A DNA stretch of 43,707 nucleotides from Bacillota bacterium (GTDB lineage Bacteria; Bacillota; Sulfobacillia; Sulfobacillales; JAIMBI01): contig JAKADP010000014.1 in NCBI GenBank assembly GCA_021820465.1, forward strand, positions 1-43,707, given 5' to 3'. The stretch's first letter is position 1. Each line of letters begins with the position of its first letter. The position numbers were made by a program, and so were the translations under genes. This document shows, one piece after another, positions 25,854-34,150 of the stretch. The notes below the pieces were generated by a model, which worked only from the letters and a program-made list of their open reading frames with translations, was not told the DNA's origin and did not search any database.

Positions 25854-26656
25854 GCGGACGGACCCAACAGAGCCAAGCCCTCCTGCATGAGGGTTTGGCC
25901 TACCAAGGCCGCGTGGTAGCCGGCGTCCGCCAGGCGCCAGAGGTCGTCTCGCGTCCGAATGCCGCTTTCCGCCACCGCGGTCACACCCGGCGGCAGCGCC
26001 GGGGCCAAGGACAGCGCCCGGCTGAGCCGTGTGTCAAACGTATCCAGATCGCGGTTGTTCACCCCAAGCAGCGTGGCCCCAGCGTCCACGGCCCGGGCCA
26101 ACTCCTCCCGGTTGTGCACCTCCACTAAAACATCCATGCCAAGCCCCCGGGCGGCCGCCAGGAGGGCCCCCAGCTGGCCATCGGTGAGAATCCGCACGAT
26201 GGCCAGCACGGCGTCAGCGCCGCCGGCGCGAGCTTCGGCCACCTGCGCCGGCTCCAGCAGAAAGTCCTTGCGCAGCACCGGCACCCCCGCACCGGCCGCC
26301 ACCGCCCGCAGATGGTCCATGGCGCCATCAAAAAAATCTGGCTCCGTGAGAACCGAGACGGCGCGGGCTCCGGCCCGCTCATAGGCGCGCGCGCGCGCGA
26401 CCGGGTCATACTCACGGACCAGCCGCCCCTGCGACGGCGACCTCGCCTTGCACTCCGCAATGATGGCCAGAGGCATTCCCCTCGTCGGCGGCATCCGGAG
26501 TGCCCCGACCAGCGACCGGGGGGCAGGCAGGGCCTCGGCCGCCGCCAACCAGGCCGCGCCTGCGGCCGCGGCGCCGGCCGCGCGATTGGCGGCCGATGCA
26601 ATCAGGGCCGGCAGGAAGCGGTCGGCGGGCACGTGCGGCGCTGACGGGGCGCTCAT
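25850..26656 (-). CDS. trpC: Indole-3-glycerol phosphate synthase
   Basis: Converts carboxyphenylamino-deoxyribulose-phosphate to indole-3-glycerol phosphate. The 268-aa TIM barrel has IAECKARSPSQGRL (usual form IAEIKRASPSKG), SVLTEPDFFDGAMDHL, VLRKDFLLEPAQVAEARAGG, LVEVHNREEL, GVNNRDLDTF, AVAESGIRTRDDL and ALVGQTLMQ. The Cys in place of the common Ile in AEC is a small variation. ATG 26656 shares ATGA with the trpD stop; I reject the longer frame to 27076, which is antisense-like to trpD. Confidence 0.95.
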   Translation of the reverse strand: MSAPSAPHVPADRFLPALIASAANRAAGAAAAGAAWLAAAEALPAPRSLVGALRMPPTRGMPLAIIAECKARSPSQGRLVREYDPVARARAYERAGARAVSVLTEPDFFDGAMDHLRAVAAGAGVPVLRKDFLLEPAQVAEARAGGADAVLAIVRILTDGQLGALLAAARGLGMDVLVEVHNREELARAVDAGATLLGVNNRDLDTFDTRLSRALSLAPALPPGVTAVAESGIRTRDDLWRLADAGYHAALVGQTLMQEGLALLGPSA

Positions 26657-27666
26657 GCGCTTACGTCCCCCGACCGGCGCCGCAGCTCCGCCAGGACGCG
26701 GGCCGCGGCTCCCTGCCGGACCAGGTCCCGGGCCGCGGCCACCCCTTCGGGCAGCGAGGCGACCCGCTCTGCGGCCAACAGGGCGGCCCCTGCATTCAAA
26801 ATGACCGTCTCCGTGCCCCGGGTCGCCACCCCCGACAGAATGGCTTCGGCCATGGCGGCGTTCTCGGCTGGCGCGCCGCCGCGAATCGCGGCCGCGGGCT
26901 CGGGCGTAATGCCCGCCGCCGCGGGGTCGATGCGCCACGTGGCGATGCGGCCCCCCTGCACTTCCGCCACCAGGGTCGCATGCTCCGCGGACACTTCGTC
27001 CAAGCCGCCTCCGTGCACCACCAGGGCGTGGCGCGTTCCCAGCTCGGCCAGCACGGCCGCCATGGGCTCCACCCACTCGGGGGCAAACACCCCCAGCAGC
27101 TGATGCTCCGCCCCGGCGGGATTGGTGAGCGGGCCCAGCAGGTTGAAGACGGTGCGGAGCCCCAGCTCCCGCCGGGTGGGCATCGCGTGCTTCATCGACG
27201 TGTGCAGCAGCGGAGCGTACAGGAAGCCGAAGCCCACTTCATCCACCAGGCGGCCCGCCTCCGCCGCGCTGTCGGGAATGGCCACTGCGAGCGCCTCCAA
27301 CAGGTCAGCGCTGCCGCAGCGCGAGCTGGCGGAGCGGTTGCCGTGCTTGGCCACCGGCACCCCGCCCGCAGCCGCCACCAGCGCCGCCAGGGTGGACACG
27401 TTGATGCTGCCCGCCCCGTCGCCGCCCGTGCCGCAGGTGTCCAGCGCGGGCCGCCGCGACACGGGCACCGGCGTCACCCGCGCCCGCATGGCCAGCGCAA
27501 ACCCCGTCAGCTCCTCCACCGTCTCCCCGCGCAGCCGGAGCGCCATCAGCAGCGCGCCAATTTGGCTGCCGGTCGCGGCTCCATCCATAATCTCGCCCAT
27601 CAGGCGCTCGGCGTCGCCGCGACCCAGTCGGTCGCCCGCCGCCAGCCGTTCGAGCCACTCGCGCAT
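26653..27666 (-). CDS. trpD: Anthranilate phosphoribosyltransferase
   Basis: Transfers phosphoribosyl from PRPP to anthranilate. The 337-aa protein has the PRPP-binding DTCGTGGDGAGSINVST, AKHGNRSASSRCGSADLLEAL, the FAPLLHTSMKH-type segment (seen as FLYAPLLHTSMKHAMP) and RTVFNLLGPLTNPA, all in order. ATG 27666 follows AAAGGAGGCG. It stands alone, not fused to trpG, after a 65-nt gap downstream of trpG, the longest spacer in the operon, which may allow a separate ribosome-binding site to set its level. Confidence 0.96.
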   Translation of the reverse strand: MREWLERLAAGDRLGRGDAERLMGEIMDGAATGSQIGALLMALRLRGETVEELTGFALAMRARVTPVPVSRRPALDTCGTGGDGAGSINVSTLAALVAAAGGVPVAKHGNRSASSRCGSADLLEALAVAIPDSAAEAGRLVDEVGFGFLYAPLLHTSMKHAMPTRRELGLRTVFNLLGPLTNPAGAEHQLLGVFAPEWVEPMAAVLAELGTRHALVVHGGGLDEVSAEHATLVAEVQGGRIATWRIDPAAAGITPEPAAAIRGGAPAENAAMAEAILSGVATRGTETVILNAGAALLAAERVASLPEGVAAARDLVRQGAAARVLAELRRRSGDVSA

Positions 27667-27731
27667 GTCTCTCGCCTCCTTTAGTCACCTAGTCGCCGGA
27701 AAATCACCGCCCGTCGTCCGCCGCCAGCCGC

Positions 27732-28298
27732 CTACTGGTTCAGGAAGTTGACCAGCAGCCGCTCGCCGTCTGGGGTCAAAATCGACTCCGGGTGGAATTG
27801 GACCCCGAACCACGGCCGCGACGCATGGCCGATGGCCATGATGGTGCCTTCGTCGGCGTGCCCGGTCACCCGCCAGGCCGTGCCCGTGACGTCGGTCACC
27901 GCGAGCGAGTGGTACCGCCCCGCCTCGAACGGATTGTCGAGGCCCACAAACAGGGCCGATCCGTCGTGATGGACCCAATCGGGCTTGCCGTGCATGAGCC
28001 GCGGTGCCCGACCCACCGCACCGCCCCCCGCCACCGCCAGCGCCTGATGGCCCAGGCACACCCCCAGGGTGGGCACGGACTCAGGCAGCGCGGTCAACAG
28101 CGCCACCGTGATCCCGGCATCCTGCGGCCAGCCGGGGCCCGGAGACACCACCACCCGATCCGGGCGGTCGGCGAGCAGCTCCTCGACCGTGGCGGCGTCA
28201 TTTCTCACCACGCGGCACCGCGCGCCCAGCGCGTCCAGCATCTGCACCAGGTTGTAGGTGAAGGAGTCGTAGTTGTCGATCACGAGCGTCATCGCCAC
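27732..28298 (-). CDS. trpG: Anthranilate synthase glutamine amidotransferase component
   Basis: Class I glutaminase that feeds ammonia to TrpE; may also serve p-aminobenzoate synthesis (PabA). It is about 188 aa. LVIDNYDSFTYNLVQML opens the protein, the nucleophile Cys is in LGVCLGHQALAV, and FGVQFHPESIL has the catalytic His/Glu. The oxyanion region PGPGWPQDAG is normal. GTG 28298 is placed 7 nt after AGGAG; ATG 28292, in the ATGA shared with the trpE stop, is the alternative start. Confidence 0.95.
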   Translation of the reverse strand: MAMTLVIDNYDSFTYNLVQMLDALGARCRVVRNDAATVEELLADRPDRVVVSPGPGWPQDAGITVALLTALPESVPTLGVCLGHQALAVAGGGAVGRAPRLMHGKPDWVHHDGSALFVGLDNPFEAGRYHSLAVTDVTGTAWRVTGHADEGTIMAIGHASRPWFGVQFHPESILTPDGERLLVNFLNQ

Positions 28299-29752
28299 TC
28301 TTCATCTCCTTCCAGCACCTGAATCAGCGCGCGCGCCTTGGTGAGCGACTCCTGGTACTCTCGGGCTGGGTCGGAATCCGCGACGATCCCGCCGCCCGCC
28401 TGCACGGTGGCATGGCCGCCCGCGATTTCCAGAGTCCGGATCGTGATGGCGGTGTCCAAATCGCCCGCGTGGGACAGATACCCCACCACCCCGCCGTAGG
28501 CGCCACGGCCCGCCGGCTCCAGCTCGTCAATCAGCTCCATGGCGCGCACCTTGGGCGCCCCGGTGAGCGTGCCGGCTGGGAACGCCGCCGCCAGCGCATC
28601 CACGGCGTCGCGCCCGGCCGCGAGGCGCGCCGACACCTCCGAAACCATGTGGATCACGTGGCTGTACTGCTCGCGAACCATGAGCCGGTCGACGTGAACG
28701 GTCCCTACCTCGGCGACCCGGCCCAGATCGTTGCGGCCCAGATCCACCAGCATCACGTGCTCGGCGCGCTCTTTGTCGTCACGGACGAGGCCCGCCCAGA
28801 GCGCCTCGTCGGCGGCGGCGTCTCGCCCGCGCGCCCGCGTGCCCGCGATGGGCCGCACCAGCGCGCGCTGGCCCTCCACGCGCACCAGCATCTCGGGGGA
28901 GGCCCCCGCGAGGGTGAGGCCCGGGCGCTCGAGATAAAACAGGTAGGGTGAAGGATTCAGCCGCCGCAGCCGCCGGTAAAACCCAAAGGCGTCGCCGGCA
29001 ACGGGCGCGGTGAGCTGCTGGGACAGCACCACCTGGAACACGTCGCCTTCGCGGATGTGCTCCTGCGCCCGCGCGAGCATGCCCTCGTAAGCCTCATACG
29101 TGAGGTTCGACGCCACGGGCCCCGTCGCCCGCGCATCCGCTGGCATCGGGACATGCGCCGTTGCGAGTGCCGCAAGCACCTCGCCCATGCGCCGCTCCAG
29201 CAGCTCGGCCCCATCTTCCACCCGCGCCTGGACCACGATGGAGAGCGTTTGGCGCCGGTGGTCGAACGCCAGCACGCCCCAGGGCCACGTCCAGGCCCAG
29301 CCCGGCGCGCGCACGGGGTGCCGGCTTGGCACCCGCTCCTGCCGCCGCACCCAGTCGTACCCGAAGTACCCCACCGCGCCCCCGGTGTACGGAAGGTCCA
29401 GCCGGTCGGGGACAGGCGCCCGATATGCCGCCCACCCCGCCCGCAGGAGAGCCTCGGGGCTCTGGCCCTCGAGTTGCCCCGACTCACCGGCCAGCACGGC
29501 GCGCCCATCGGCTGCCTCCGTGAGAGTTGCTAGGCTTCCCACGGCAATGAACGAGTAGCGTGAAGTCTTGGACTCGCCCTCCACACTCTCCAGCAGCGTG
29601 TGCGCGCCCAGTCCCCGCACCTTCAAAAAGGCCGTGACCGGCGTTTCCTGATCGACCGGGTAGCTTGCCGCCAACACCTGATACGGGCAGTCGGGCCGAG
29701 CCAGGGGCCGCCCGCCCACCGCACGACGCCCCGCCGCCACCGGGCTGACCAT
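28289..29752 (-). CDS. trpE: Anthranilate synthase component I
   Basis: Converts chorismate and ammonia to anthranilate with TrpG. It is 487 aa. The Trp feedback pocket motif LLESVEGESKTSRYSF is near the N-terminus; the catalytic half has SPYLFYLERPGLTLAGASPE, GTRARGRDA, ERAEHVMLVDLGRNDLGRV, FPAGTLTGAPKVRAMEL and GAYGGVVGYL. ATG 29752 follows AAGGGGG and is preferred over TTG 29776. It is the first gene after the T-box leader. The intact feedback motif suggests allosteric inhibition by tryptophan on top of transcriptional control. Confidence 0.96.
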   Translation of the reverse strand: MVSPVAAGRRAVGGRPLARPDCPYQVLAASYPVDQETPVTAFLKVRGLGAHTLLESVEGESKTSRYSFIAVGSLATLTEAADGRAVLAGESGQLEGQSPEALLRAGWAAYRAPVPDRLDLPYTGGAVGYFGYDWVRRQERVPSRHPVRAPGWAWTWPWGVLAFDHRRQTLSIVVQARVEDGAELLERRMGEVLAALATAHVPMPADARATGPVASNLTYEAYEGMLARAQEHIREGDVFQVVLSQQLTAPVAGDAFGFYRRLRRLNPSPYLFYLERPGLTLAGASPEMLVRVEGQRALVRPIAGTRARGRDAAADEALWAGLVRDDKERAEHVMLVDLGRNDLGRVAEVGTVHVDRLMVREQYSHVIHMVSEVSARLAAGRDAVDALAAAFPAGTLTGAPKVRAMELIDELEPAGRGAYGGVVGYLSHAGDLDTAITIRTLEIAGGHATVQAGGGIVADSDPAREYQESLTKARALIQVLEGDEEWR

Positions 29753-29774
29753 CGCAAACCCCCTTCTGAATAGC

Positions 29775-29803
29775 AAAAAGCCTCCGTCCGCATGGGACGA
29801 AGG
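29775..29803 (-). terminator. Terminator of the trp T-box
   Basis: On the minus strand CCTTCGTCC / GGACGGAGG form a 9-bp stem (one G-U pair) with a 5-nt loop, followed by CTTTTTG. Its 5' arm (29803-29795) is the same stretch that the antiterminator needs, so the two are mutually exclusive. Confidence 0.88.
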
Positions 29804-30057
29804 TCAATCCTTCGTGGTGCCACCCACATTCTGGCCGAGGCCACTTGGCTCGATACCGACACGCTCCGTGCCTATATCGCCTTCCCGTGGTAACGGAGGA
29901 AGTTTCCGGCCAAGCCTACCGGGCGCGAATCCCGCCGTTGGGTTGGCAGCTCCCGGATCCATTCACCCAGTGGTGCCCGCCGGCCTTCCACCATCGCCGA
30001 CTCGCTGCGGGGCCCGGACTGTGCTACTCGTTCCGATCATCGCCTGATGCTTTGTCA
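29775..30057 (-). promoter_or_regulatory. T-box leader of the trp operon, Trp-specific (UGG specifier)
   Basis: Reads uncharged tRNA(Trp) to allow transcription. On the minus strand the order is a Stem I start (GATCGGAACGAGTAGC, with the AGTA/GA motifs), the specifier loop GAATGGATCCGGGAGC whose codon TGG is at 29961-29959, a linker, and the T-box core GGGTGGCACCACG (29825-29813). TGGC in the core can pair with the tRNA acceptor end NCCA when N is G, as in bacterial tRNA(Trp). The antiterminator pairs ACGAAGG (29809-29815 arm) with CCTTCGT (29797-29803 arm) and excludes the downstream terminator. The trpE start lies 22 nt after the T-run. Boundaries are approximate. Confidence 0.9.
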
Positions 30058-30069
30058 GTTGCTGTGTCG

Positions 30070-30098
30070 AGCCTACTCGCCAGCCGCGGAGCTGTCAA
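30070..30098 (-). promoter_or_regulatory. Promoter of the trp T-box operon
   Basis: TTGACA (30098-30093) and TAGGCT (30075-30070) are spaced by exactly 17 nt. The -35 is a perfect consensus, and the -10 keeps TA...T. Transcription would start near 30063, just ahead of the T-box Stem I. Confidence 0.82.
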
Positions 30099-30415
30099 GC
30101 CCCAACGCGCATTACCGAAGGCCCCGCCGCACTGCGGAGCTCCTGAGCCAAATGGAGGGTCTAACCGGCCTGACCACTTCCTCGTGGCCCGAGGCATACG
30201 GGCACACCGGCGGTCGAGAGCGTCCGCGGCTGGGATGTCCCAACCGCAGCGTGCTCTGGGGCCCAGGTCATCGCACGGGGCGGGCCTTGAGGTCGCCAGG
30301 ACGTGCCCCCGCAAAGTGGGTCCCCTGCGGGATGTGCGGCTGGAAGGCCGAGACGACGCGCCGACGGTCCGCCTCTCACGGGATGCCCTTCTGGGACCGA
30401 GCCCATCACGGCCGG
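30099..30415. other. Gene-free stretch upstream of the trp promoter
   Basis: No convincing gene or RNA. Frames that cross it have no recognisable domain and no good ribosome-binding site. A weak inverted repeat, CCCGCA (30308-30313) and TGCGGG (30326-30331), could help end the hydrolase transcript, but no T-run follows. Confidence 0.4.
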
Positions 30416-31381
30416 TCAGTACGAAAACGCCAGCCCATACTGCTCGAACCAGTCAACCACTTCGTGGTAGGACGCGGCCGCATATTGATGGTGCAGCCCA
30501 TGGTGCCCGCCCGGATACAGCACCAGCTTCACCACTTTGCCGGCTTGCTTCATCTCCGCAAATAACTGCTGCACCGTTTGCCACGCCACATGGTGATCCG
30601 CCGTCCCTTGCAAAAACAGCACCGGGGCGGTGATGGATGGCACGTCGGGGGATTCTTTCGCCAGCATCACGGGCGACGGCAAGGTGCCGTAGCTCGCCGT
30701 TTCACCCATCCACTGCTTGAAGAACGCCGTGCCCGGCTCGGCGTGGGCCATCTGCCACGGGAGGACCGTCTTTAGGCCGACATACGGGCTGACAGCCACC
30801 ACGGCGCGCACGCCCGGCAGCAGGCTCGCCACTTTGAGCGCCACGCCGCCGCCGAGGGAGTAGCCCACGAGATAGAGGCGCCGCGGATTAATAGGCACGA
30901 GCGCCTCCGCCGCGCGGATGCCGGCCATGGTGTCCAGCGCCGCGGTGTAGAGGCCGCGCACTTGGCCTGCGCTTTGCATGTAGCCCTGGTATTCCGGGTA
31001 GAGGACCGCGTAGCGCGCGGAGGCAAGGCGGGCCGCCATGGCCGCCGTGTAGCCGAAGTTGTCGTGGGTGACGGGCTCGTCCGACACAAAGCCCCCATGC
31101 AGGTTCACCAGCAGCGGGACCGGCCCCCTGACGCGCGGCACGGTGAGATACGCCTCCACCCGGTAGCCCTGAGCCTTGTAAAACAGCCGATACAGCGTGA
31201 CCCCCGCGATGGGGTACGTCGTGACGCGTGTGGCGACGGCCGTCCCGGCCACCAGGGGCTTCGGCCCCGCGGGAGCCGCCGTCGGGCGCCCGGCGCTGCA
31301 TCCGGCCGCGGCCGCCATCACCAGCACGCCCAGCATGAGCGCGCGGGCCCTGCCAGCCGCGCCCCCTGACGGTCCTGCCAC
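30416..31381 (-). CDS. Lipoprotein alpha/beta hydrolase (prolyl oligopeptidase-like)
   Basis: Surface-anchored serine hydrolase, probably an esterase or peptidase of the S9/dienelactone hydrolase group. About 321 aa from GTG 31381, with a basic start, a hydrophobic stretch and the lipobox AAAGC, so it should be lipid-modified at Cys28 and held on the outer membrane leaflet. The catalytic triad is visible: Ser in VGYSLGGGVAL, Asp in FLQGTADHHV and His in YPGGHHGLHHQ. The oxyanion region is LLVNLHGGFV. Substrate unknown. The upstream small membrane gene ends 43 nt before it, so they probably share a transcript. ATG 31336 is an alternative start. Confidence 0.85.
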   Translation of the reverse strand: MAGPSGGAAGRARALMLGVLVMAAAAGCSAGRPTAAPAGPKPLVAGTAVATRVTTYPIAGVTLYRLFYKAQGYRVEAYLTVPRVRGPVPLLVNLHGGFVSDEPVTHDNFGYTAAMAARLASARYAVLYPEYQGYMQSAGQVRGLYTAALDTMAGIRAAEALVPINPRRLYLVGYSLGGGVALKVASLLPGVRAVVAVSPYVGLKTVLPWQMAHAEPGTAFFKQWMGETASYGTLPSPVMLAKESPDVPSITAPVLFLQGTADHHVAWQTVQQLFAEMKQAGKVVKLVLYPGGHHGLHHQYAAASYHEVVDWFEQYGLAFSY

Positions 31382-31424
31382 TTCGAAGGCGCCCCCTTCC
31401 GCATGCGGTGCCGGCGGCCAATGG

Positions 31425-31658
31425 CTACTTGGGCAGCGGCGCATCGAGCCGGTGCAGGGCGCGCTGAGCCCAAATCACCCCCGGAATGCCAACCACCAGC
31501 GCACCACCGACGTCAATCGCCCACCGCAGCGAGCTCACGGGTGGCAGCACCGCGATGCCCACCCCGAACAGGACCAACGGCATGAGCCACAGTCCCGACC
31601 CGCCACCGCCGCTCGGCTGAGCCCGGCCGGCCTGGGGACCGAAGGAGCCCATCGGCAC
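31425..31658 (-). CDS. Small two-helix membrane protein
   Basis: A 77-residue protein with a Gly/Ser-rich hydrophilic N-terminus and two hydrophobic segments (GLWLMPLVLFGVGIAVLPPV and a second ending GALVVGIPGVIWAQR), then a short basic tail. I do not recognise a family. GTG 31658 follows AGGAGGGG at a good distance; ATG 31652 is also possible. It is the first gene after the dyad-containing promoter at 31682-31711 and precedes the lipoprotein hydrolase, so it may work with it at the membrane. Confidence 0.62.
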   Translation of the reverse strand: MPMGSFGPQAGRAQPSGGGGSGLWLMPLVLFGVGIAVLPPVSSLRWAIDVGGALVVGIPGVIWAQRALHRLDAPLPK

Positions 31659-31681
31659 GGGAACCCCTCCTAGCGCTCTTC

Positions 31682-31711
31682 AGAATACCCGGTAACATGC
31701 CGGGTTGCCAA
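31682..31711 (-). promoter_or_regulatory. Promoter with a dyad filling the spacer
   Basis: TTGGCA (31711-31706) and TATTCT (31687-31682) are separated by 18 nt. The spacer and its last neighbour base contain ACCCGG and CCGGGT as inverted halves (31687-31692, 31700-31705) with a 7-nt centre. This is where a repressor or MerR-type activator would bind. The same dyad could also end the phhB transcript, but only ATTCT follows it. Confidence 0.5.
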
Positions 31712-31713
31712 TT

Positions 31714-32025
31714 TTAAGGGCGCCCCTCTCCGTCGTCCTGCATGCCGTCGGCAGCGCGCTCGATGGCCCGGGCCAGTGCCACGTCCCGATCCGTCACCCC
31801 GCCGGCGTCGTGCGTGACCAGCCGCACCGTGACGGCTCGATATCGGATGTCGATGTCCGGGTGGTGCTGGGCCGCCTCGGCGACCGCGGCCACCTCATTC
31901 ACGAACGCGATCGCCTCCGCAAACGTGCGCCACGTGTAGGGCCGCACCAGCCCGCGCGCGTCACCGCTCCACCCGGCAAGCGTCGTGAGCTCCTGTTGAA
32001 TGTCCCCGTCGGACAGGCGCTTCAT
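31714..32025 (-). CDS. Pterin-4a-carbinolamine dehydratase
   Basis: Dehydrates 4a-hydroxytetrahydropterin; in bacteria it supports phenylalanine hydroxylase or molybdopterin-type chemistry. The 103-aa length fits. The conserved block HHPDIDIRYRAVTVRLVTHD contains the three active-site histidine/aspartate positions, followed by VTDRDVALARAIE. ATG 32025 follows AAGGAGGAC. It trails recG by 36 nt on the same strand. No phenylalanine hydroxylase is nearby, so the partner is unknown. Confidence 0.93.
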   Translation of the reverse strand: MKRLSDGDIQQELTTLAGWSGDARGLVRPYTWRTFAEAIAFVNEVAAVAEAAQHHPDIDIRYRAVTVRLVTHDAGGVTDRDVALARAIERAADGMQDDGEGRP

Positions 32026-32061
32026 ATTACAAGTCCTCCTTACGTGGTGGCCAGATGTGAT

Positions 32062-34149
32062 TCAGTGCAGCACCGTGGACGGGAGCGCCTCGCCCAGCGC
32101 CACCAGCACCGCCGACCGGAGCGCCGCATGCTCGGGCCGGCGCAGGTCCGGATCCCGATCCAGCAGCTGGCGAGCCATCCGCTGGGCTTCCTGAAGGCGA
32201 TGCACGTCCTGGGTGGGGTGGGTGAGGCCGAAGCCTGCCACCCCGTGCTGCCGAAGGCCCAGCACCTCGCCCGGGCCCCGGATGGCCAAATCCCGCTCCG
32301 CCAGTTCGAACCCATCACTGCACTCCACCAGCGCCGTCAGGCGGGCTTCGCCATCCTCGCCGCTCGGGTCAGCCACCAGGATGCAGCGGCCGGGCACCGC
32401 GCCTCGCCCCACACGGCCCCGAAGTTGGTGCAGCTCCGCCAGTCCAAAGCGGTCGGCGTCCTCCACCACCATCACGGTGGCATTAGGCACGTCCACTCCC
32501 ACCTCCACAATGGTGGTCGCCACGAGGACGTCGATGGCGCGATCCCGAAAGGCCGCCATCACCTCGGCCTTGGCGGCCGACGGCAGGCGGCCATGCAGGA
32601 GCCCCACCCGCCAGCCAGGCAGCGTGCGCATGCCTTCATACACCTGGACGGCGCTTTTGGCATCCGACGACTCCGACGGATCCACGTAGGGGCACACCAC
32701 AAATGCCTGCTCGCCGCGGCGGACGGCATCCAGCACCTCTTGATACACTTCCCGCCGCTCTCGCCGAGTGGCGCGCCGGGTGGCCACCGGGCGGCGGCCC
32801 GGTGGATGGCCGGCAATCCGCGACAGCTCGAGGTCGCCGTATACGGTGAGGGCAAGGCTCCGCGGAATCGGGGTGGCTGTCATCACCAGCAGATGCGGGT
32901 AGATGCCCTTGCTGGCCAGCTCCGACCGCTGGCGGACACCAAAGCGATGCTGCTCGTCCACCACCACGAGGGCCAGGCGGTCAAATTGGACCCCTTCCTG
33001 AACGAGCGCCTGGGTTCCAACCGCGACGTCAATGTGGCCCGCCTCGAGCTGGTCCCGCGTGGTCCGCCGCGCCGCGTCGCTGCCCGCCACCAACGCCACG
33101 CGGACTCCCAGCGGCGCGAGCCACTCCTCCAGCACTGCCGCGTGCTGGGAGGCCAGAAGCTCGGTGGGCGCCATGAAGGCCGCCTGCTGCCCCGCGTCCA
33201 CGGCCGCCAGGCAGGCCAGGATGGCGAGAATGGTCTTGCCGACGCCCACGTCGCCCTGCAGCAGCCGCGCCATGGGCGCCGAGCGGCGAAGGTCCGCCGC
33301 CACCTCCTCCCACGCACGAGTCTGGCCTGGCGTCAGGTCAAACGGCAGGCCATCGAGAAACCGCCGGGCCAAGGGGCCATTGGGGGCCAGCGGCCGGCCG
33401 GTGGCCCCGCTCACAGCTCTCTGGCGCAGCCACTGCACTCCCACCGTCAGCACCAGGGCTTCGTCCAGCACGAGGCGCGTGCGGGCCCGCTCCTCGTCCT
33501 CCGCGCTGTCGGGAAAGTGCAGATGCAACAGGGCCCACGCGCGGCTGGGCAAGTCCCACGCCTGGCGCACCGCGTCGGGCATCGCGTCGACGGCCTGCGG
33601 CGCGTAGGTGGGCACGACGCGCTCCATCAGCGACCGCAGCCACCGCTGCGTCAGCTCCCCGGCGAGCGGGTACACCGGGAGCACCCCGCGGCCCGGCGTG
33701 TGGTCGTCAAGCCGCTCCCACTCCGGATGCACCATCACCAGCCGCGGGCCGCGCCGGTCGACCCGGCCCGACAGCCAGAGCCGGCTGCCCACCGGCAAGG
33801 TCCTGGCCAAGTACCGGGCATGAAAGAAAAGAACGTCCAGCTCGCCGCTCCCGTCGCGGAGATACACGTGCGCGGTGACGTCGTGGCCCAAGTGGGGCTG
33901 GACGCGTACCTCCCGGACCGTGCCCACCACATGGAAGACACCCCCGGCCTGCAGCTGAGCGATGGGGGTGACGCGCGAGCGATCGCGATGGCGCCGGGGC
34001 CACAGCGTCAGCAAGTCCGATACCGTGGACACGCCCAGCCGGGAGAGATCGGCGGCCCGTCGGGGACCCACCCCCGCCAGCCGTGTAACCGGGTCGCCGA
34101 GGCCCGGAGGCGTGCTCGACGTCACGGCGTGCCCTCGGCGCTCCGCCAC
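32062..34149 (-). CDS. recG: ATP-dependent DNA helicase RecG
   Basis: Remodels stalled replication forks and Holliday junctions. The 695-aa protein has an N-terminal wedge/OB region (about 20-200), then helicase motifs: QGDVGVGKT with Walker A at 299-306, MAPTELLASQH, DEQHRFGV (DEQH at 398-401), MTATPIPRS, ATTIVEVGVDVPNA and QLRGRVGRG. Walker A reads GDVGVGKT where GDVGSGKT is common. GTG 34149 begins one base after the stop of the Asp23 gene. The rpmB-yloU-recG neighbourhood is the Bacillus order. Confidence 0.96.
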   Translation of the reverse strand: MAERRGHAVTSSTPPGLGDPVTRLAGVGPRRAADLSRLGVSTVSDLLTLWPRRHRDRSRVTPIAQLQAGGVFHVVGTVREVRVQPHLGHDVTAHVYLRDGSGELDVLFFHARYLARTLPVGSRLWLSGRVDRRGPRLVMVHPEWERLDDHTPGRGVLPVYPLAGELTQRWLRSLMERVVPTYAPQAVDAMPDAVRQAWDLPSRAWALLHLHFPDSAEDEERARTRLVLDEALVLTVGVQWLRQRAVSGATGRPLAPNGPLARRFLDGLPFDLTPGQTRAWEEVAADLRRSAPMARLLQGDVGVGKTILAILACLAAVDAGQQAAFMAPTELLASQHAAVLEEWLAPLGVRVALVAGSDAARRTTRDQLEAGHIDVAVGTQALVQEGVQFDRLALVVVDEQHRFGVRQRSELASKGIYPHLLVMTATPIPRSLALTVYGDLELSRIAGHPPGRRPVATRRATRRERREVYQEVLDAVRRGEQAFVVCPYVDPSESSDAKSAVQVYEGMRTLPGWRVGLLHGRLPSAAKAEVMAAFRDRAIDVLVATTIVEVGVDVPNATVMVVEDADRFGLAELHQLRGRVGRGAVPGRCILVADPSGEDGEARLTALVECSDGFELAERDLAIRGPGEVLGLRQHGVAGFGLTHPTQDVHRLQEAQRMARQLLDRDPDLRRPEHAALRSAVLVALGEALPSTVLH

Positions 34150-34150
34150 G

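Noticed and set aside
30099-30415. Degraded transposase or small gene upstream of the trp promoter
   Set aside because: No domain, inverted terminal repeats or plausible ribosome-binding site in any frame.
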